From the NCBI GenBank assembly GCA_025458905.1, contig JALORN010000004.1:1-64000 (forward strand): a stretch of 64,000 nt of DNA. The letters run 5' to 3'. The first letter of the stretch is position 1. Each line of letters opens with the position of its first letter. Below are positions 1 through 9,014 of this stretch, piece by piece. Under the pieces are notes generated by a model, which saw only the letters and a list, made by a program, of their open reading frames with translations, ran no database searches and had not been told where the DNA came from. The DNA comes from Steroidobacteraceae bacterium (GTDB taxonomy: Bacteria > Pseudomonadota > Gammaproteobacteria > Steroidobacterales > Steroidobacteraceae). The translations under genes and the position numbers were made by a program.

Positions 1-597
1 CGCGGCCTTGTAGTAGAGGTTGATGCTGGTGCGGTTGTGCACCATGCCGTTGCCGGCGTCGATGAAGTTCATCGAGTAGGGCACCGGCGGGCGCTCCTTC
101 GGCTTGTTCAGGCCGCCGTAGTCCGGCTCGAACTTCTTCACCGTCTCCGAGAAGAAATGGTTCCACGGGTCGTTGATGACGTCGACCACCTCGACGGTCT
201 CGTCGATGTAGGGGTTGCGCCACGAGCGCAGGATGTCGCCGCTGGCCAAGTCGGTGTAGAAGATCGCCTCGCGGTGCAGCACGCGGTGGCTGCCGTCGGG
301 CTGCGCCCAGTTGCGCGCCACCGAGACCACCTCGAAGCCGAACAGGTCGCGCAGCGCCGCGCCCTCGGTCACGCCGCAGACGATGCCGCTGACGCTTGAC
401 CACTTCTGCTTGCTCTCGTCGAGGTTGGCGTCGATGCGCACCGCCGCGTTGACGTTGCCCTTGGCGGTGGTGAGGTCGATGTACGGCCCCTTCCAGCTGG
501 CCGGTACGGCCCCGGCCGCCGCCCGCGCCGGTTCCGGCGTCGCGGCCAGGCTCGCCGCCAGCGAGCCGGTGAGAATCATCATGTCGCGTCGATCCAT
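1..597 (-). CDS. DUF1838 family protein (5' part; cut by window edge)
   Basis: The minus strand is open from the ATG at 597 to the left edge (199 codons, no stop), so only the N-terminal part is present. It starts MDRRDMMILTGSLAAS and continues into an Ala-rich stretch, which resembles a twin-arginine-type export signal, although the second half of the Tat motif is not canonical. The following sequence (residues 40-199) resembles the DUF1838 family: a WSSVSGIVCGV segment, then VLHREAIFYTDLASGDIL and a WRNPY segment. The biochemical role of that family is unknown to me. A predicted periplasmic location is inferred from the leader only. The next gene on the same strand ends about 200 bp upstream, and I see no obvious operon link. 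Confidence 0.75.
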   Translation of the reverse strand, partial: MDRRDMMILTGSLAASLAATPEPARAAAGAVPASWKGPYIDLTTAKGNVNAAVRIDANLDESKQKWSSVSGIVCGVTEGAALRDLFGFEVVSVARNWAQPDGSHRVLHREAIFYTDLASGDILRSWRNPYIDETVEVVDVINDPWNHFFSETVKKFEPDYGGLNKPKERPPVPYSMNFIDAGNGMVHNRTSINLYYKAA

Positions 598-798
598 GTG
601 CGGCACCCGCCGTTGACGCCGCAGAGCGCGGCCCGGCGAGGCTGCGACGGTTCGCAGCGACGGTCAACCGCCCGCGCGCCGCCAGGCGAGGATCTGTGCG
701 GGGCCAACCAGAACGTGGCTACCCGCCCGGGCCGGCGGGCTGCGGCGGCGCGAGCCGGGCGGCACCCCGGCTGCGGCGCGATCCGTCCGCTCCGTGCG

Positions 799-1527
799 TC
801 AGGCCACGCGCGCCTTGCGGCACTCGTCGTCGAGGCTGCGCTGCAGGCGGGCGATGTGCGAGGTGTAGCTCATGACCACCGGGTCGGCCAGCACCGGCGA
901 CAGCCCGATCGCGTGCCGATGCAGGAACTCGGCCATGCCGAGCGACATGCGGCGCAGTTCGTCCGGCCAGTCGGGGGGCTGCGGTGCGGCAGACGGCTGT
1001 CGCGCCTGCAGCACCGGCTGCAGGGCCGTCGCGACCGCGACCTGCATCTCGAGCAGCTGGGCATCGGCGCGCAGCAGGTCGCAGGCCGCCGGGATGCTGC
1101 GAGTCGCGGCGAGCACGTGGCCGTAGGCGCGCTCGACCAGCAGCGCGGCATGGCGCGGCAGCTCGCCGCTGACGCCGGCCACGCCGCCGTGGTCGCGCGA
1201 CGGGAACACCACCTCGAGCGGGGCCCAGGCGCGGATGGCCTCGCAGAGCCAGCGGCGGTTGGCGCTCGCCGGGCGGTCGTGCGCCAGCACGCCATCGAGG
1301 CGGATGTTCAGCACGCGTTGCGCGGCGGCGCGGTCGCCGTGCACGCGCAAGGCCACCGACGAGCGGCGCGGCGTCTCGAGCCAGGCGGCGAACTCGCCCA
1401 GCGCGACGGCGCGCGCCTCGTCCGGCGGGGTGGCGCCCGCGAGCGCGGCGGCGGGCGGGGCCGCGGGCGACGCCGCGGACACGAGTGACGACGAAGGCTG
1501 CGGCGCGGCGCGCGACGGGTCGGGCAT
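799..1527 (-). CDS. hypothetical protein (242 aa)
   Basis: The reading frame shows strong GC3 coding bias. I chose the ATG at 1527 because it is preceded by an AGGGGGATC-type ribosome binding site; a longer frame reaches 1596 without a comparable site. The first 45 residues are Ala/Pro/Ser-rich and look disordered. The rest is an alpha-helical, soluble-looking domain with a WLCEAIRAWAPLEVVF segment and a C-terminal segment containing SLGMAEFLHRHAIGLSPVL. There is no signal peptide, membrane segment or catalytic motif that I recognise. It stands alone between DUF1838 and the LytTR regulator. I do not recognise the family, and no function is proposed. Confidence 0.6.
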   Translation of the reverse strand: MPDPSRAAPQPSSSLVSAASPAAPPAAALAGATPPDEARAVALGEFAAWLETPRRSSVALRVHGDRAAAQRVLNIRLDGVLAHDRPASANRRWLCEAIRAWAPLEVVFPSRDHGGVAGVSGELPRHAALLVERAYGHVLAATRSIPAACDLLRADAQLLEMQVAVATALQPVLQARQPSAAPQPPDWPDELRRMSLGMAEFLHRHAIGLSPVLADPVVMSYTSHIARLQRSLDDECRKARVA

Positions 1528-1643
1528 GCGGGATCCCCCTGGGGCGACGGCGGGATTGAAGCGGCAAGTGCGGGCCGGCGCGGTGACGGCCGTCACGGGC
1601 GGCGGGCGGGCGACGCCACGCGGCGACGCATGGATCCCTTACG

Positions 1644-2384
1644 TCAAATGCGGAAGCGCTCGCGCAGCTCGCCAGCCATGCGCCGGCTGACGGCGAGCCG
1701 CTCGTCGCGGTCGCGCAGCCGCACGTAGTACTGGCCGTCGGGGTCGCGCTCGATCGCGGCGAGGTGCGCGACGCTGACCAGCGCGCTGCGGTGGATTCGC
1801 ACGAACGCCGCGCCGAGGTCCTCCTCCAGGGACTTCAGTGACTCCTCGATCAGGTCGTCGCCGCCGGAGTGCCGCACCGTCACGTACTTCTGGTCCGCGA
1901 CGAAGCAGCGGACCTCGCTGGTCGGGACCAGGCGCGTGGCGTCGCGCACCTTGACGGCGATGTGGGTGCGCTGCGGCGCGAAGCGCGCCACCGCCGCGGC
2001 CTGCGCGAGCTGCGGGCGGGTCAGCCGGCCCGCCTGCGCGAGCGCCGCGGCGAGCTTCTCGCGGCGGATCGGCTTCAGCAGGTAGGCGACCGCCTGTGCG
2101 TCGAAGGCCTTCAGCGCGTACTCGTCGAAGGCGGTGGTGAAGATCACCGCGGGCGGCGCCGGGTTCTCGGCGATGCGGCGCGCGGTCTCGATGCCGTCGA
2201 GGCCGGGCATGCGCACGTCGAGCAGCACGATGTCCGGGTCGCACTCGTCGAGCTTGCGCAGCGCTTCCTCGCCGTCCGCGGCCTCGCCGACCACCAGCGC
2301 GTCGCCGGCCTCCGCGAGCAGCGCGCGCAGGCGCTCGCGCGCCGGCGCCTCGTCGTCGACCACCAGGACGCGCAGCGCGCTCAT
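1644..2384 (-). CDS. LytTR-type response regulator (AlgR-like)
   Basis: A 246-aa cytoplasmic transcription regulator. Residues 1-120 form a receiver domain: an acidic pair at D10-D11, the phospho-acceptor D56 in DIVLLDVRMPG, and the conserved lysine in YLLKPI around residue 107. Residues about 145-246 are a LytTR DNA-binding domain (VRCFVADQKYVTVRH, then FVRIHRSALVSVAHLAAIER). Length and domain order match AlgR/LytR family regulators. Its start overlaps the stop of the sensor kinase gene by four bases (ATGA), so the two are translationally coupled and are very probably partners. Target genes cannot be read from the sequence; in pseudomonads AlgR controls alginate and type IV pili, but that cannot be carried over here. 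Confidence 0.92.
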   Translation of the reverse strand: MSALRVLVVDDEAPARERLRALLAEAGDALVVGEAADGEEALRKLDECDPDIVLLDVRMPGLDGIETARRIAENPAPPAVIFTTAFDEYALKAFDAQAVAYLLKPIRREKLAAALAQAGRLTRPQLAQAAAVARFAPQRTHIAVKVRDATRLVPTSEVRCFVADQKYVTVRHSGGDDLIEESLKSLEEDLGAAFVRIHRSALVSVAHLAAIERDPDGQYYVRLRDRDERLAVSRRMAGELRERFRI

Positions 2385-3523
2385 GCGGCCGCCGTCGCCG
2401 CGGGTGCGTGCAGGTAGGGGAAGCGCAGCGTGACGATGTACTCGTCGTCGAAGCGCCCGGCCTTGATGGTGGCGCGCTCGTCGTACATCAGCGTCAGGCG
2501 CTCGCGGATGTTGGCGAGCGCGAGCCGGTTGCCGTCGCGCACCACCGCGCCCTCGGGCATGGGGTTGCGGACCACGAGCGTGATCAGCCCGTGCGCGAGC
2601 TCGCCGGAGACCACCACCGTACCGCCATCGCGGCGCGGCTCGATGCCGTGGTAGATCGCGTTCTCGAGCAGCGGCTGGATCAGCAGGCTCGGCACCATCG
2701 CGTCGCGCGGCAGCGCGCCGGTGCGCCACTCGACCCGCAGCCGCCCGCCGAGGCGCAGCTTCTCGATGCGCTCGTAGATGCCGGCGACCTCGAGCTCGTC
2801 GGCGAGGGTGATCTGCGCGCGCTGCTCGGACAGGTTGGCGCGGAACAGGTCGGCGAGGTCCTGCACCGCCTCCTCGGCGCGCGCCGGGTCGCTGCGCGTC
2901 AGGGAGGCGATGGTGTTCATGCTGTTGAACAGGAAGTGCGGGCGGATGCGCGCCTGCAGCGCGTGCACGCGTGCCTGCGCCTGCATCTCGATGTTCCGCC
3001 GCCACTCGTGGGTGACGTAGAAGTAGCGCAGCGCGACGCCGGCCACCACCAGGCCGATGCCGACGTTGCGCAGCAGGAACGCCACGCGCTCGCGCGGGAA
3101 CAGGTCGCCGATCGGGTCCGGGCCGACGAGAGCGCTCTGGCCGATCTGCCAGGTGACCTCCGAGACCAGCGAGATCACCAGCGCGACCAGGCCGAGCACG
3201 GTGGCCGAGCCGCGCGCGACCGAGGTGGTCGCGATGCGGCCGCGCAGCGCGCACAGCAGGCCGGCGATCATCAGGCCGATCCACAGCAGGAACAGCGAGG
3301 TGCGCGCGAGGTCGGTCCAGAAGCCGACGCGGTCCTCGTCGCGCGCCAGGGTCAGCACCAGCGCCGTGAGCTCGACGATCAGCACCACGGCGAGCACGGC
3401 GCGCGGCGCGCAGAAGTCTGGCAGGTAGAGCGTGCGGATCGCGCCCGTGCCCGCGACCGCGCCGGCACCGGCGCCGGGCAGGGCGGTGCCTGCGCTCGAC
3501 GGGCCTGGCCGCGCGCCGCTCAT
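2381..3523 (-). CDS. LytS/AlgZ-type sensor histidine kinase
   Basis: A 380-aa inner-membrane kinase. After a Gly/Ala-rich N-terminus come four membrane segments (about residues 41-60, 77-94, 108-127 and 150-170). A His_kinase domain of the LytS family follows: the phospho-accepting His196 lies in RPHFLFNSMNTI, the N-box is LLENAIYHGIEP near residue 280, and a degenerate HATPase_c domain runs to the end. There is no PAS or periplasmic sensor domain, so sensing is probably through the membrane. The start overlaps the stop of the upstream dehydrogenase by four bases and the stop overlaps the response-regulator start by four bases. This makes a tightly coupled three-gene unit. The stimulus is unknown. 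Confidence 0.92.
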   Translation of the reverse strand: MSGARPGPSSAGTALPGAGAGAVAGTGAIRTLYLPDFCAPRAVLAVVLIVELTALVLTLARDEDRVGFWTDLARTSLFLLWIGLMIAGLLCALRGRIATTSVARGSATVLGLVALVISLVSEVTWQIGQSALVGPDPIGDLFPRERVAFLLRNVGIGLVVAGVALRYFYVTHEWRRNIEMQAQARVHALQARIRPHFLFNSMNTIASLTRSDPARAEEAVQDLADLFRANLSEQRAQITLADELEVAGIYERIEKLRLGGRLRVEWRTGALPRDAMVPSLLIQPLLENAIYHGIEPRRDGGTVVVSGELAHGLITLVVRNPMPEGAVVRDGNRLALANIRERLTLMYDERATIKAGRFDDEYIVTLRFPYLHAPAATAAA

Positions 3524-4398
3524 GGGTGCTGGCGCTTCCGGAACAGTTCCTGCTTGAGGCGGAACACCGCCGAGATGTCCTCGTCGCCGTGGCCGCGGCG
3601 GACCAGCTCGGCGTACTCGCCGAGCATGTCCTCGACCACCGGCAGCGCGACGCCGGCGGCGGCGGCCATGTCGCGGCAGATCCGCAGGTCCTTCTCGTGC
3701 AGGCGCACGCGGAAGCCCGCCGGGTAGTCGCCGGCGATCATGTTGGGCGCGCGGTGCACGAAGTACCACGACGAGCCTGCGCCCTGGCCGAGCGTGTCGA
3801 CCAGCTTGCGCAGCGGCAGGCCCTGCGCCTCGGCGAACGCCATCGCCTCGGCGACGGCGCGGATGATGCCGGCGCACATGATCTGGTTGGTGGCCTTGGC
3901 CGCCTGCCCGGCACCGCTCTCGCCGAAGCGCGTGACGGTGCGGCCGAGCGTGCCGAGCACCGGCTGGGCGCGCTCGAACGCCAGCGGATGGCCGCCGCAC
4001 ATGATCGCGAGCTTGGCGTCGCGCGCGCCCTCGACGCCGCCGCTCACCGGGCAGTCGAGGAACTCGGCGCCGCGGGCGGCGAGGCGTGCCGCGGCGGTGC
4101 GCGCCGTGTCCGCGGCGACCGTCGAGGTGTCGATCACCAGCGTGCCGTGGCGGATGCCGGGCAGCAGCGCGTCGACCACCTCGAGCACGTCGGCATCGGC
4201 CGAGACGCAGATCACCAGGGCCTCGCAGCGCGCGGCGAGCTCGGCGGGCGTCGCCGCCGCCTCGCAACCGAGGTCGGCCGCGAGCGCCGTGGCCTTGTCG
4301 CGGGTGCGGTTCCAGACGCCGGCGAGGATGCCGGAGCGCGCGAGGTTGCGCGCCATCGGCGCGCCCATGGCCCCGAGACCGAGTACACCTGCCCGCAT
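3520..4398 (-). CDS. NAD(P)-dependent beta-hydroxyacid dehydrogenase (3-hydroxyisobutyrate dehydrogenase family)
   Basis: A 292-aa cytosolic oxidoreductase of normal family length. The N-terminal Rossmann motif is GLGAMG at residues 7-12, the substrate-binding CPVSGG lies at about 116-121, and the catalytic lysine is K168 in GQAAKATNQ. Family members oxidise beta-hydroxyacids such as 3-hydroxyisobutyrate, tartronate semialdehyde or D-glycerate derivatives; the substrate cannot be fixed from sequence. It is the first gene of an overlapping unit with the sensor kinase and LytTR regulator, which is unusual for this enzyme family and suggests co-expression rather than a shared pathway. Confidence 0.9.
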   Translation of the reverse strand: MRAGVLGLGAMGAPMARNLARSGILAGVWNRTRDKATALAADLGCEAAATPAELAARCEALVICVSADADVLEVVDALLPGIRHGTLVIDTSTVAADTARTAAARLAARGAEFLDCPVSGGVEGARDAKLAIMCGGHPLAFERAQPVLGTLGRTVTRFGESGAGQAAKATNQIMCAGIIRAVAEAMAFAEAQGLPLRKLVDTLGQGAGSSWYFVHRAPNMIAGDYPAGFRVRLHEKDLRICRDMAAAAGVALPVVEDMLGEYAELVRRGHGDEDISAVFRLKQELFRKRQHP

Positions 4399-4444
4399 CG
4401 CCGCCTTCGTCGCTGGCGCGCCCCGTGGGCGCGATCGGGGAAGT

Positions 4445-4933
4445 CTAGCGGGTCTGCGGTCCGCAGGCCGCGTCGCGGTCGGTGCGCGCCTCGACGCGCG
4501 CTTTCTCGGCCTCGGCCTCGGAAAGGTAGACGCGCTGGCCGGGCTTGTCCTCGCGATAGATGCGGCGCGCGGCGATCGAGCGCTCGTAGCGCGCGGTGGC
4601 CTCCTTGCACTGCTCGGCGCGCTTGCGGCGCAGGTCTTCCTGCACCTTGCGCGCGGTCGACTCGGTCTCGAGCTGGTCCGAGATCGCGGTGGTGCGCGCG
4701 GCCAGGCGATCGACCGGGGGCGGCGCCGGGGGGTTCGCCTCGGCCGCCGGCTCGGCCGCCGCCTGCGGCGGCGGCACGCGGGTCGTCGACTTGATCAGCT
4801 GTGCGCCCTCGACGGGCACGTCGCTGTAGTGCCAGTTGCCCTGCGCGTCCTTCCAGCGCCAGACGTCCGCCTGGGCGAGGCTTCCCGCGAAGGCGAGCGT
4901 CGCGGCAACGGCAACGAGGGTGCGTGCGGTCAT
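4445..4933 (-). CDS. DUF4124 domain-containing periplasmic protein
   Basis: A 162-aa secreted protein. Residues 1-22 are a Sec signal peptide (AFAGSLAQA cleavage region), followed directly by the DUF4124 signature VWRWKDAQGNWHYSDVP. A Pro/Ala-rich linker (about residues 50-75) leads to a charged, helical, probably coiled-coil C-terminal region with two cysteines (ECKEATARYERS-like and DAACGPQTR). DUF4124 proteins are common small envelope proteins in gammaproteobacteria and have no established role. It is a single gene separated from the dehydrogenase by about 45 bp. Confidence 0.85.
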   Translation of the reverse strand: MTARTLVAVAATLAFAGSLAQADVWRWKDAQGNWHYSDVPVEGAQLIKSTTRVPPPQAAAEPAAEANPPAPPPVDRLAARTTAISDQLETESTARKVQEDLRRKRAEQCKEATARYERSIAARRIYREDKPGQRVYLSEAEAEKARVEARTDRDAACGPQTR

Positions 4934-5020
4934 GGGCGGTTCTCCGTGAGGAGACAGTATGGCCAGAAGCGTGCCGGCCGGAGCTTGAACTCTGTCACAA
5001 CGGGCCGGGCGCTGCGACCG

Positions 5021-6424
5021 TCACTGGCCCGCGAGGCTGGCCGCCGCGGGCCGCGACGGCGACGGCGACGGCGACGGCGCTGCGCGTGCGCCGCCGGTGC
5101 CGGGCCTGGCGTCCGAGGTCGTCGCCGGCGCCGACTCCGCTGCCTGCCGCAGTCGCTGCAGCACCGTGCGCGCGAGCGCGACGGTGACGGCCGGTGGCTG
5201 CGTCGAGGCCTTCGGCGGTGGCGGCCGACCGAGCGCGCGTGCCGCGAGGCGCGAAGCATCCTCCAGCATCCGGCGCGCATCGAGCAGTCCGGGGCCGGGG
5301 TCGTTCCAGCGGAAGGTCTCGGAGCGTGCGCCGCGGAACCAGCCGCCGACGAAGTCGCGGATCGCGCCGCGCGCCCCGGGGTCGGCACCCGGCGTCGGCG
5401 AGGCGCCGCCCCGCAGGTAGCCGATCAGCGACTGCAGGTCGCCGTAGCGCCAGACGGTCTCGCTGCCGCCGCGCAGCGCCGGGACCTCGGGGCGCTCGCC
5501 GTCGACGAACCAGCGGTACACCCACCACGGGAAGTCCCAGCCGGCATCGACCGATACCTGGGTCGAGCCCCAGAAGCGCCCGTTGACCTCCATGTAGCCG
5601 GTGCGCCCGGTGCGCGCATCGCTGAAGAAACCGACGTGCGCCACGCCGTCCCAGTCGAGCGCGCGCAGCAGCCGCCGCGCATGTGCCTCGAGCAGCACGT
5701 CCGCCGGCACCGTGCGGCGCAGCACCCCACAGCCCTCCCAGGTGCGCAGGCTCTGGTACTGGTGGATCGCGACCACCTCGCCGCGAATCGCCATGCAGAC
5801 GAGGTTGTAGGCCTCGCCGGCCACGAATTCCTGGAACAGCGGGAACGGCGCGCCGGGCGGCAGCGCATCGAGCGCCGCCTCCAGCGCCCCGCGGTCGTGC
5901 AGCACGCGCACGCGGATCGGGCAGTGCGGCACGCGCGGGTCGAGCGGACTGCCCGGGCGCTTCAGCACGATCGGCCAGCCGAGCTGCGCGATCATCTCGG
6001 GCAGCTGGTCGCGGTGCTGCAGCCGGAACTCGCGCGGCACGGGCACGCCGTGCAGCGCGGCGAGGTCGAGGTTCGCGCGCTTGTCGAGCACCAGCCGCAG
6101 CGACTCGCTCGGCGCCATCGCGAGCCGCACGTCGCCGAAGCTGCCGCGCGCGGCGTCGAGCGCCAGCAGATCCTCGTCGGAGATCGGTACCACCAGGCCG
6201 ATGCCGCGGCGGCGCACCACGTCGCGCACCGCCTCGAGGAAGGCGCGCGGGTCGGCATCGGAGCGCGGTGCCACCACGACCTCGCGCAGTGCGCGGGTGC
6301 GCGACGCGTAGCCGCCACGGTCCGGCGCGAGCGCCAGCACCTCGATCCCGCGCGCGTGCAGCGAGCGGGCGACCGCCAGTGCGGAGCGCTGGTCGCCATT
6401 GGTGAGCAGGACGGGGACGGGCAA
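5021..6424 (-). CDS. ATP-grasp domain protein
   Basis: A 467-aa cytosolic ligase-like protein. The N-terminal pre-ATP-grasp Rossmann region starts PVPVLLTNGDQRSALAVAR. The ATP-grasp fold follows (VLKRPGSPLDP, FQEFVAGEAYNLVCM) with the metal-binding YMEVNGRFWGST motif near residue 300. The family joins a carboxylate to an amine or thiol through an acylphosphate; the substrate is unknown. Its position divergent from a Wzx-like flippase suggests a role in glycan or cell-surface biosynthesis. I chose the TTG at 6424, preceded by CGAGGC; a longer frame from a GTG at 6511 has no ribosome binding site. The C-terminal 70 residues are low-complexity Pro/Ala/Ser and include the hexamer repeat listed separately. 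Confidence 0.85.
   Translation of the reverse strand: MPVPVLLTNGDQRSALAVARSLHARGIEVLALAPDRGGYASRTRALREVVVAPRSDADPRAFLEAVRDVVRRRGIGLVVPISDEDLLALDAARGSFGDVRLAMAPSESLRLVLDKRANLDLAALHGVPVPREFRLQHRDQLPEMIAQLGWPIVLKRPGSPLDPRVPHCPIRVRVLHDRGALEAALDALPPGAPFPLFQEFVAGEAYNLVCMAIRGEVVAIHQYQSLRTWEGCGVLRRTVPADVLLEAHARRLLRALDWDGVAHVGFFSDARTGRTGYMEVNGRFWGSTQVSVDAGWDFPWWVYRWFVDGERPEVPALRGGSETVWRYGDLQSLIGYLRGGASPTPGADPGARGAIRDFVGGWFRGARSETFRWNDPGPGLLDARRMLEDASRLAARALGRPPPPKASTQPPAVTVALARTVLQRLRQAAESAPATTSDARPGTGGARAAPSPSPSPSRPAAASLAGQ
5053..5079. repeat. GCGACG hexamer microsatellite inside the ATP-grasp gene
   Basis: About 4.5 tandem copies of a 6-bp unit encode a Ser-Pro-Ser-Pro run near the C-terminus of the ATP-grasp protein. 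Because the unit is a multiple of three, copy-number change would alter the tail length without shifting the frame. Confidence 0.8.
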
Positions 6425-6576
6425 GCAGGCCTCGCGTGGCGGCGGCGCCGCCCCGGGGGCGGGGCGACTTATGCCCAATCTAGGGAGGCGGCTGGCTGCG
6501 CGGCGTGCCACGCATCACAGCCGTGACGGAGCGCGCGGCGCGCGATGGCGCGCATTCGACAGAATCCCGGACCCGC

Positions 6577-8034
6577 ATGCCGAGCCTCGCCCGACAGGCC
6601 TTCCTCGTCAGTGCCTCGCGCCTCGCGAACCAGGCGCTGATGGTGCTGGGCCCGCTCGTGCTCGCGCGCCTGCTGAGCGTCGCGGACTTCGGCCGCTACC
6701 GCGAGTTCCTGCTGTACGCGACCCTGCTCGGCAGCGCGGCCGCGTTCTCGCTGCCGAACTCGCTGCTCTACTTCGTCGGCCGGCAGCCCGCCGCCGCGCT
6801 CGGCTACGCACGCCGCGTCGCGTTCGCGACCGGTGTCGCGTCGGTGGCGACCGTGCTGGTCTACACCGCGATCGAGGCGCTGCTGCCGCGCCCGCCGCTC
6901 GGCGAGCTGCTGCTGCCCTGCCTGCTGTACGTGCTGTGCTTCGCCAACCTCGACTTCTGGGAGTTCCTGTGGCTCGCGCGCCGCGAGCCGGCGCGCGTGG
7001 CGGCCTACACCGCCGGCAGGCTGGTCGCGCGCACCACGCTGGTCTGTGGCGTCGCCTGGGCCACCGGCAGCGTCGCGTGGATGATCTGGTCGATGGTCGC
7101 GCTCGAGGCGCTGCGGCTCGCGGTGAGCGCGGCGGCGTGGCGACGGCTCGCGGCCGGCGCTCGCGCGGTCGCGCCCGAGGCCTCGTGGCGCGAGCAGCTC
7201 GCGTTCGCGCTGCCGAGCGGGCTCGTGGTGCTCGGCTCGACGCTGAACCGCTCGATCGGTGGCATGGTCGTCGGCGAGGCGCGCGGCGCGGCCGAGCTCG
7301 CGCTGCTGGTGGTCGGCGGCTACCTGCTCGGGCTCGTCTCGCCGCTGCGCAACGCGGTGTCGGACGTGCTGCTGCCGCAGCTCGCCTCGCAGGCGCGACA
7401 CGGCGTGTCCGCCTGGGTCGAGGCCTGGCGGCGCTCGTCGGTGCAGGTGTCGATGCTGCTGTTCCCGGCAGCGGTGCTGTCGTGGCGCCACGCCGAGACT
7501 TTCCTCGCCGTGGCGTTCGCGCCCGAATACACCGCGGCCGCGCCGCTGCTGCGCTGGCACGCCGTGATGATCGCGCTCGCCTGCCTCGACTTCGCGCTGG
7601 CGATGCGCGTGCTCGGGCGCACGCGGCGCATGCTCGGCGTCAGCGCGGTGACGCTCGGCGCGAACCTCGCGCTGCTGCCGCTGCTCGTGCCGCGGCTGGG
7701 CGCCGAGGGCGCCGCGATCGCGCTGCTCGCCTCGACCGCGGCCGGCAGCGCATGGCTCGCCTGGCAGGTCGCGCGGGGCGCCAGCATCGGCCTCGCCGCG
7801 CTGCTGCCGCTCGGTGGCCTCGCACGGGTCGGCGCGGCGGCGCTGCTCGCCCTGGTAGCGACCTGGCCGTCCGTCTGGGCGTGGTTGCCGGAGGTCGCCG
7901 CGGCCTGCGCCGCGACGTTCGCCTACCTGCTCGCGTTCGTCGCGCTGCTGCGCCTGTTCGGCCCGGCGGAGTCCGCCGACCTCGGAGCGCGGCTGGCCGC
8001 ATGGCTCGCCGCGCGTCGCTCGACGTCCACCTGA
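6577..8034 (+). CDS. Wzx-like oligosaccharide flippase (MOP superfamily)
   Basis: A 485-aa polytopic inner-membrane protein with about 12-14 hydrophobic segments. The N-terminus MPSLARQAFLVSASRLANQA and the LARLLSVADFGRYREF segment are typical of polysaccharide-biosynthesis and O-antigen flippases. These proteins move undecaprenyl-linked glycans across the inner membrane. The ATG at 6577 was preferred to an upstream GTG at 6505 because it begins exactly at the conserved family N-terminus. It is divergent from the ATP-grasp gene, and the 150 bp between them must hold both promoters. No glycosyltransferases are adjacent, so the glycan is unknown. Confidence 0.88.
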   Translation: MPSLARQAFLVSASRLANQALMVLGPLVLARLLSVADFGRYREFLLYATLLGSAAAFSLPNSLLYFVGRQPAAALGYARRVAFATGVASVATVLVYTAIEALLPRPPLGELLLPCLLYVLCFANLDFWEFLWLARREPARVAAYTAGRLVARTTLVCGVAWATGSVAWMIWSMVALEALRLAVSAAAWRRLAAGARAVAPEASWREQLAFALPSGLVVLGSTLNRSIGGMVVGEARGAAELALLVVGGYLLGLVSPLRNAVSDVLLPQLASQARHGVSAWVEAWRRSSVQVSMLLFPAAVLSWRHAETFLAVAFAPEYTAAAPLLRWHAVMIALACLDFALAMRVLGRTRRMLGVSAVTLGANLALLPLLVPRLGAEGAAIALLASTAAGSAWLAWQVARGASIGLAALLPLGGLARVGAAALLALVATWPSVWAWLPEVAAACAATFAYLLAFVALLRLFGPAESADLGARLAAWLAARRSTST

Positions 8035-8074
8035 AGCCCACTGCGCGACGCGCGGGAGTCGCCCGGGCCGTCCG

Positions 8075-8878
8075 CTAGCGGTGTCGCCAGAGCCTCGCCG
8101 CGGAGAGCAGCAGGACGGCCGCCAGCAGCGGCACCAGGACTTCGCCGGACACGAGCCGCACCAGGGATGCGCCGAGCGCGACGCCGGCCACTGAGCCGGC
8201 CGCCAGCGCCAGCCAGAAGGCGGCGTGGCTGCGCAGCACGTCGAACGACCGGTCGCGGCTGTAGCGCGCGAACCCGACCAGCATCGTCGGCAGGCTGATC
8301 GCGAGCGAGACGCTGCCGGCGAGCTTCACGTCCAGCCCGAACAGCAGCACGAGCGTCGGGACCAGCAGTTCGCCGCCCGCGACGCCGAGCAGCGATGCGA
8401 CGACGCCGATCGCGCCGCCTGCCGCGATGCCGGCCAGCGTCGTCGCGATCGGCGGGAGCCGCGGCGGCGCCGAGCCCGGATCGTGCGCCGCCAGCAGGAC
8501 GACTGCGATCGCCGCCAGGGCGAGCGCGATCACGCGTGGCAGCGCGGCGCCGAGACGCGTCGCCCAGGACGCCCCGATCCAGGCGCCGGCGAGGCTGCCG
8601 CTGAGCAGCGTGGCGATCGCCGGCCACTGCTCGAGCACCGCCGCCGGGGGCACCGCGGCGCTGCGGAACGCGAGGCCGGAGCCGACCACGACCAGGCTCG
8701 TCGCCTTGTTGAGGATGACCGCCGGCAGTGCGGGAAAGCCGAAGGCGCCGATCAGCAGCGGCAGGCGGAACTCGGCGCCGCCCAGCCCGATCAGGCCGCC
8801 TGGAACGCCGACGCACAGGCCCGCGGTTGCGGCGAGTGCGAGGCGGGCTGAAGGCTTCGGCGGCGTCGCATCGCTCAT
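8075..8878 (-). CDS. TauE/SafE (TSUP) family transporter
   Basis: A 267-aa inner-membrane protein with about eight hydrophobic helices arranged as an inverted repeat. The halves begin with GGLIGLGGAEFRLPLLIG and SLLGVAGGELLVPTLVLL, which are the characteristic Gly-rich TSUP repeats. Family members export sulfite, sulfoacetate or related anions, or take up small organic acids; the substrate is not predictable here. The start is the ATG at 8878 (MSDATPP); the open frame extends further upstream but without a better site. It is convergent with the flippase and is followed upstream by the amtB-glnK operon on the same strand. Confidence 0.9.
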   Translation of the reverse strand: MSDATPPKPSARLALAATAGLCVGVPGGLIGLGGAEFRLPLLIGAFGFPALPAVILNKATSLVVVGSGLAFRSAAVPPAAVLEQWPAIATLLSGSLAGAWIGASWATRLGAALPRVIALALAAIAVVLLAAHDPGSAPPRLPPIATTLAGIAAGGAIGVVASLLGVAGGELLVPTLVLLFGLDVKLAGSVSLAISLPTMLVGFARYSRDRSFDVLRSHAAFWLALAAGSVAGVALGASLVRLVSGEVLVPLLAAVLLLSAARLWRHR

Positions 8879-9014
8879 CGGGCGATTCCAGGGGCTCACC
8901 CGCGCAGCGCGGGTCGCGGGCAATCGTCGGGGACGCTGCTGGGAAACGCCTACCGGGGAGAGGCGAGGGCGGGCGCCGGTCGACGCCCCGCCCTCCCCGG
9001 AAACGGGACGGCCA

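Noticed and set aside
8950-9001. GC-rich imperfect hairpin after amtB
   Set aside because: Stem is interrupted and there is no T-run on the minus strand, so a terminator cannot be supported.
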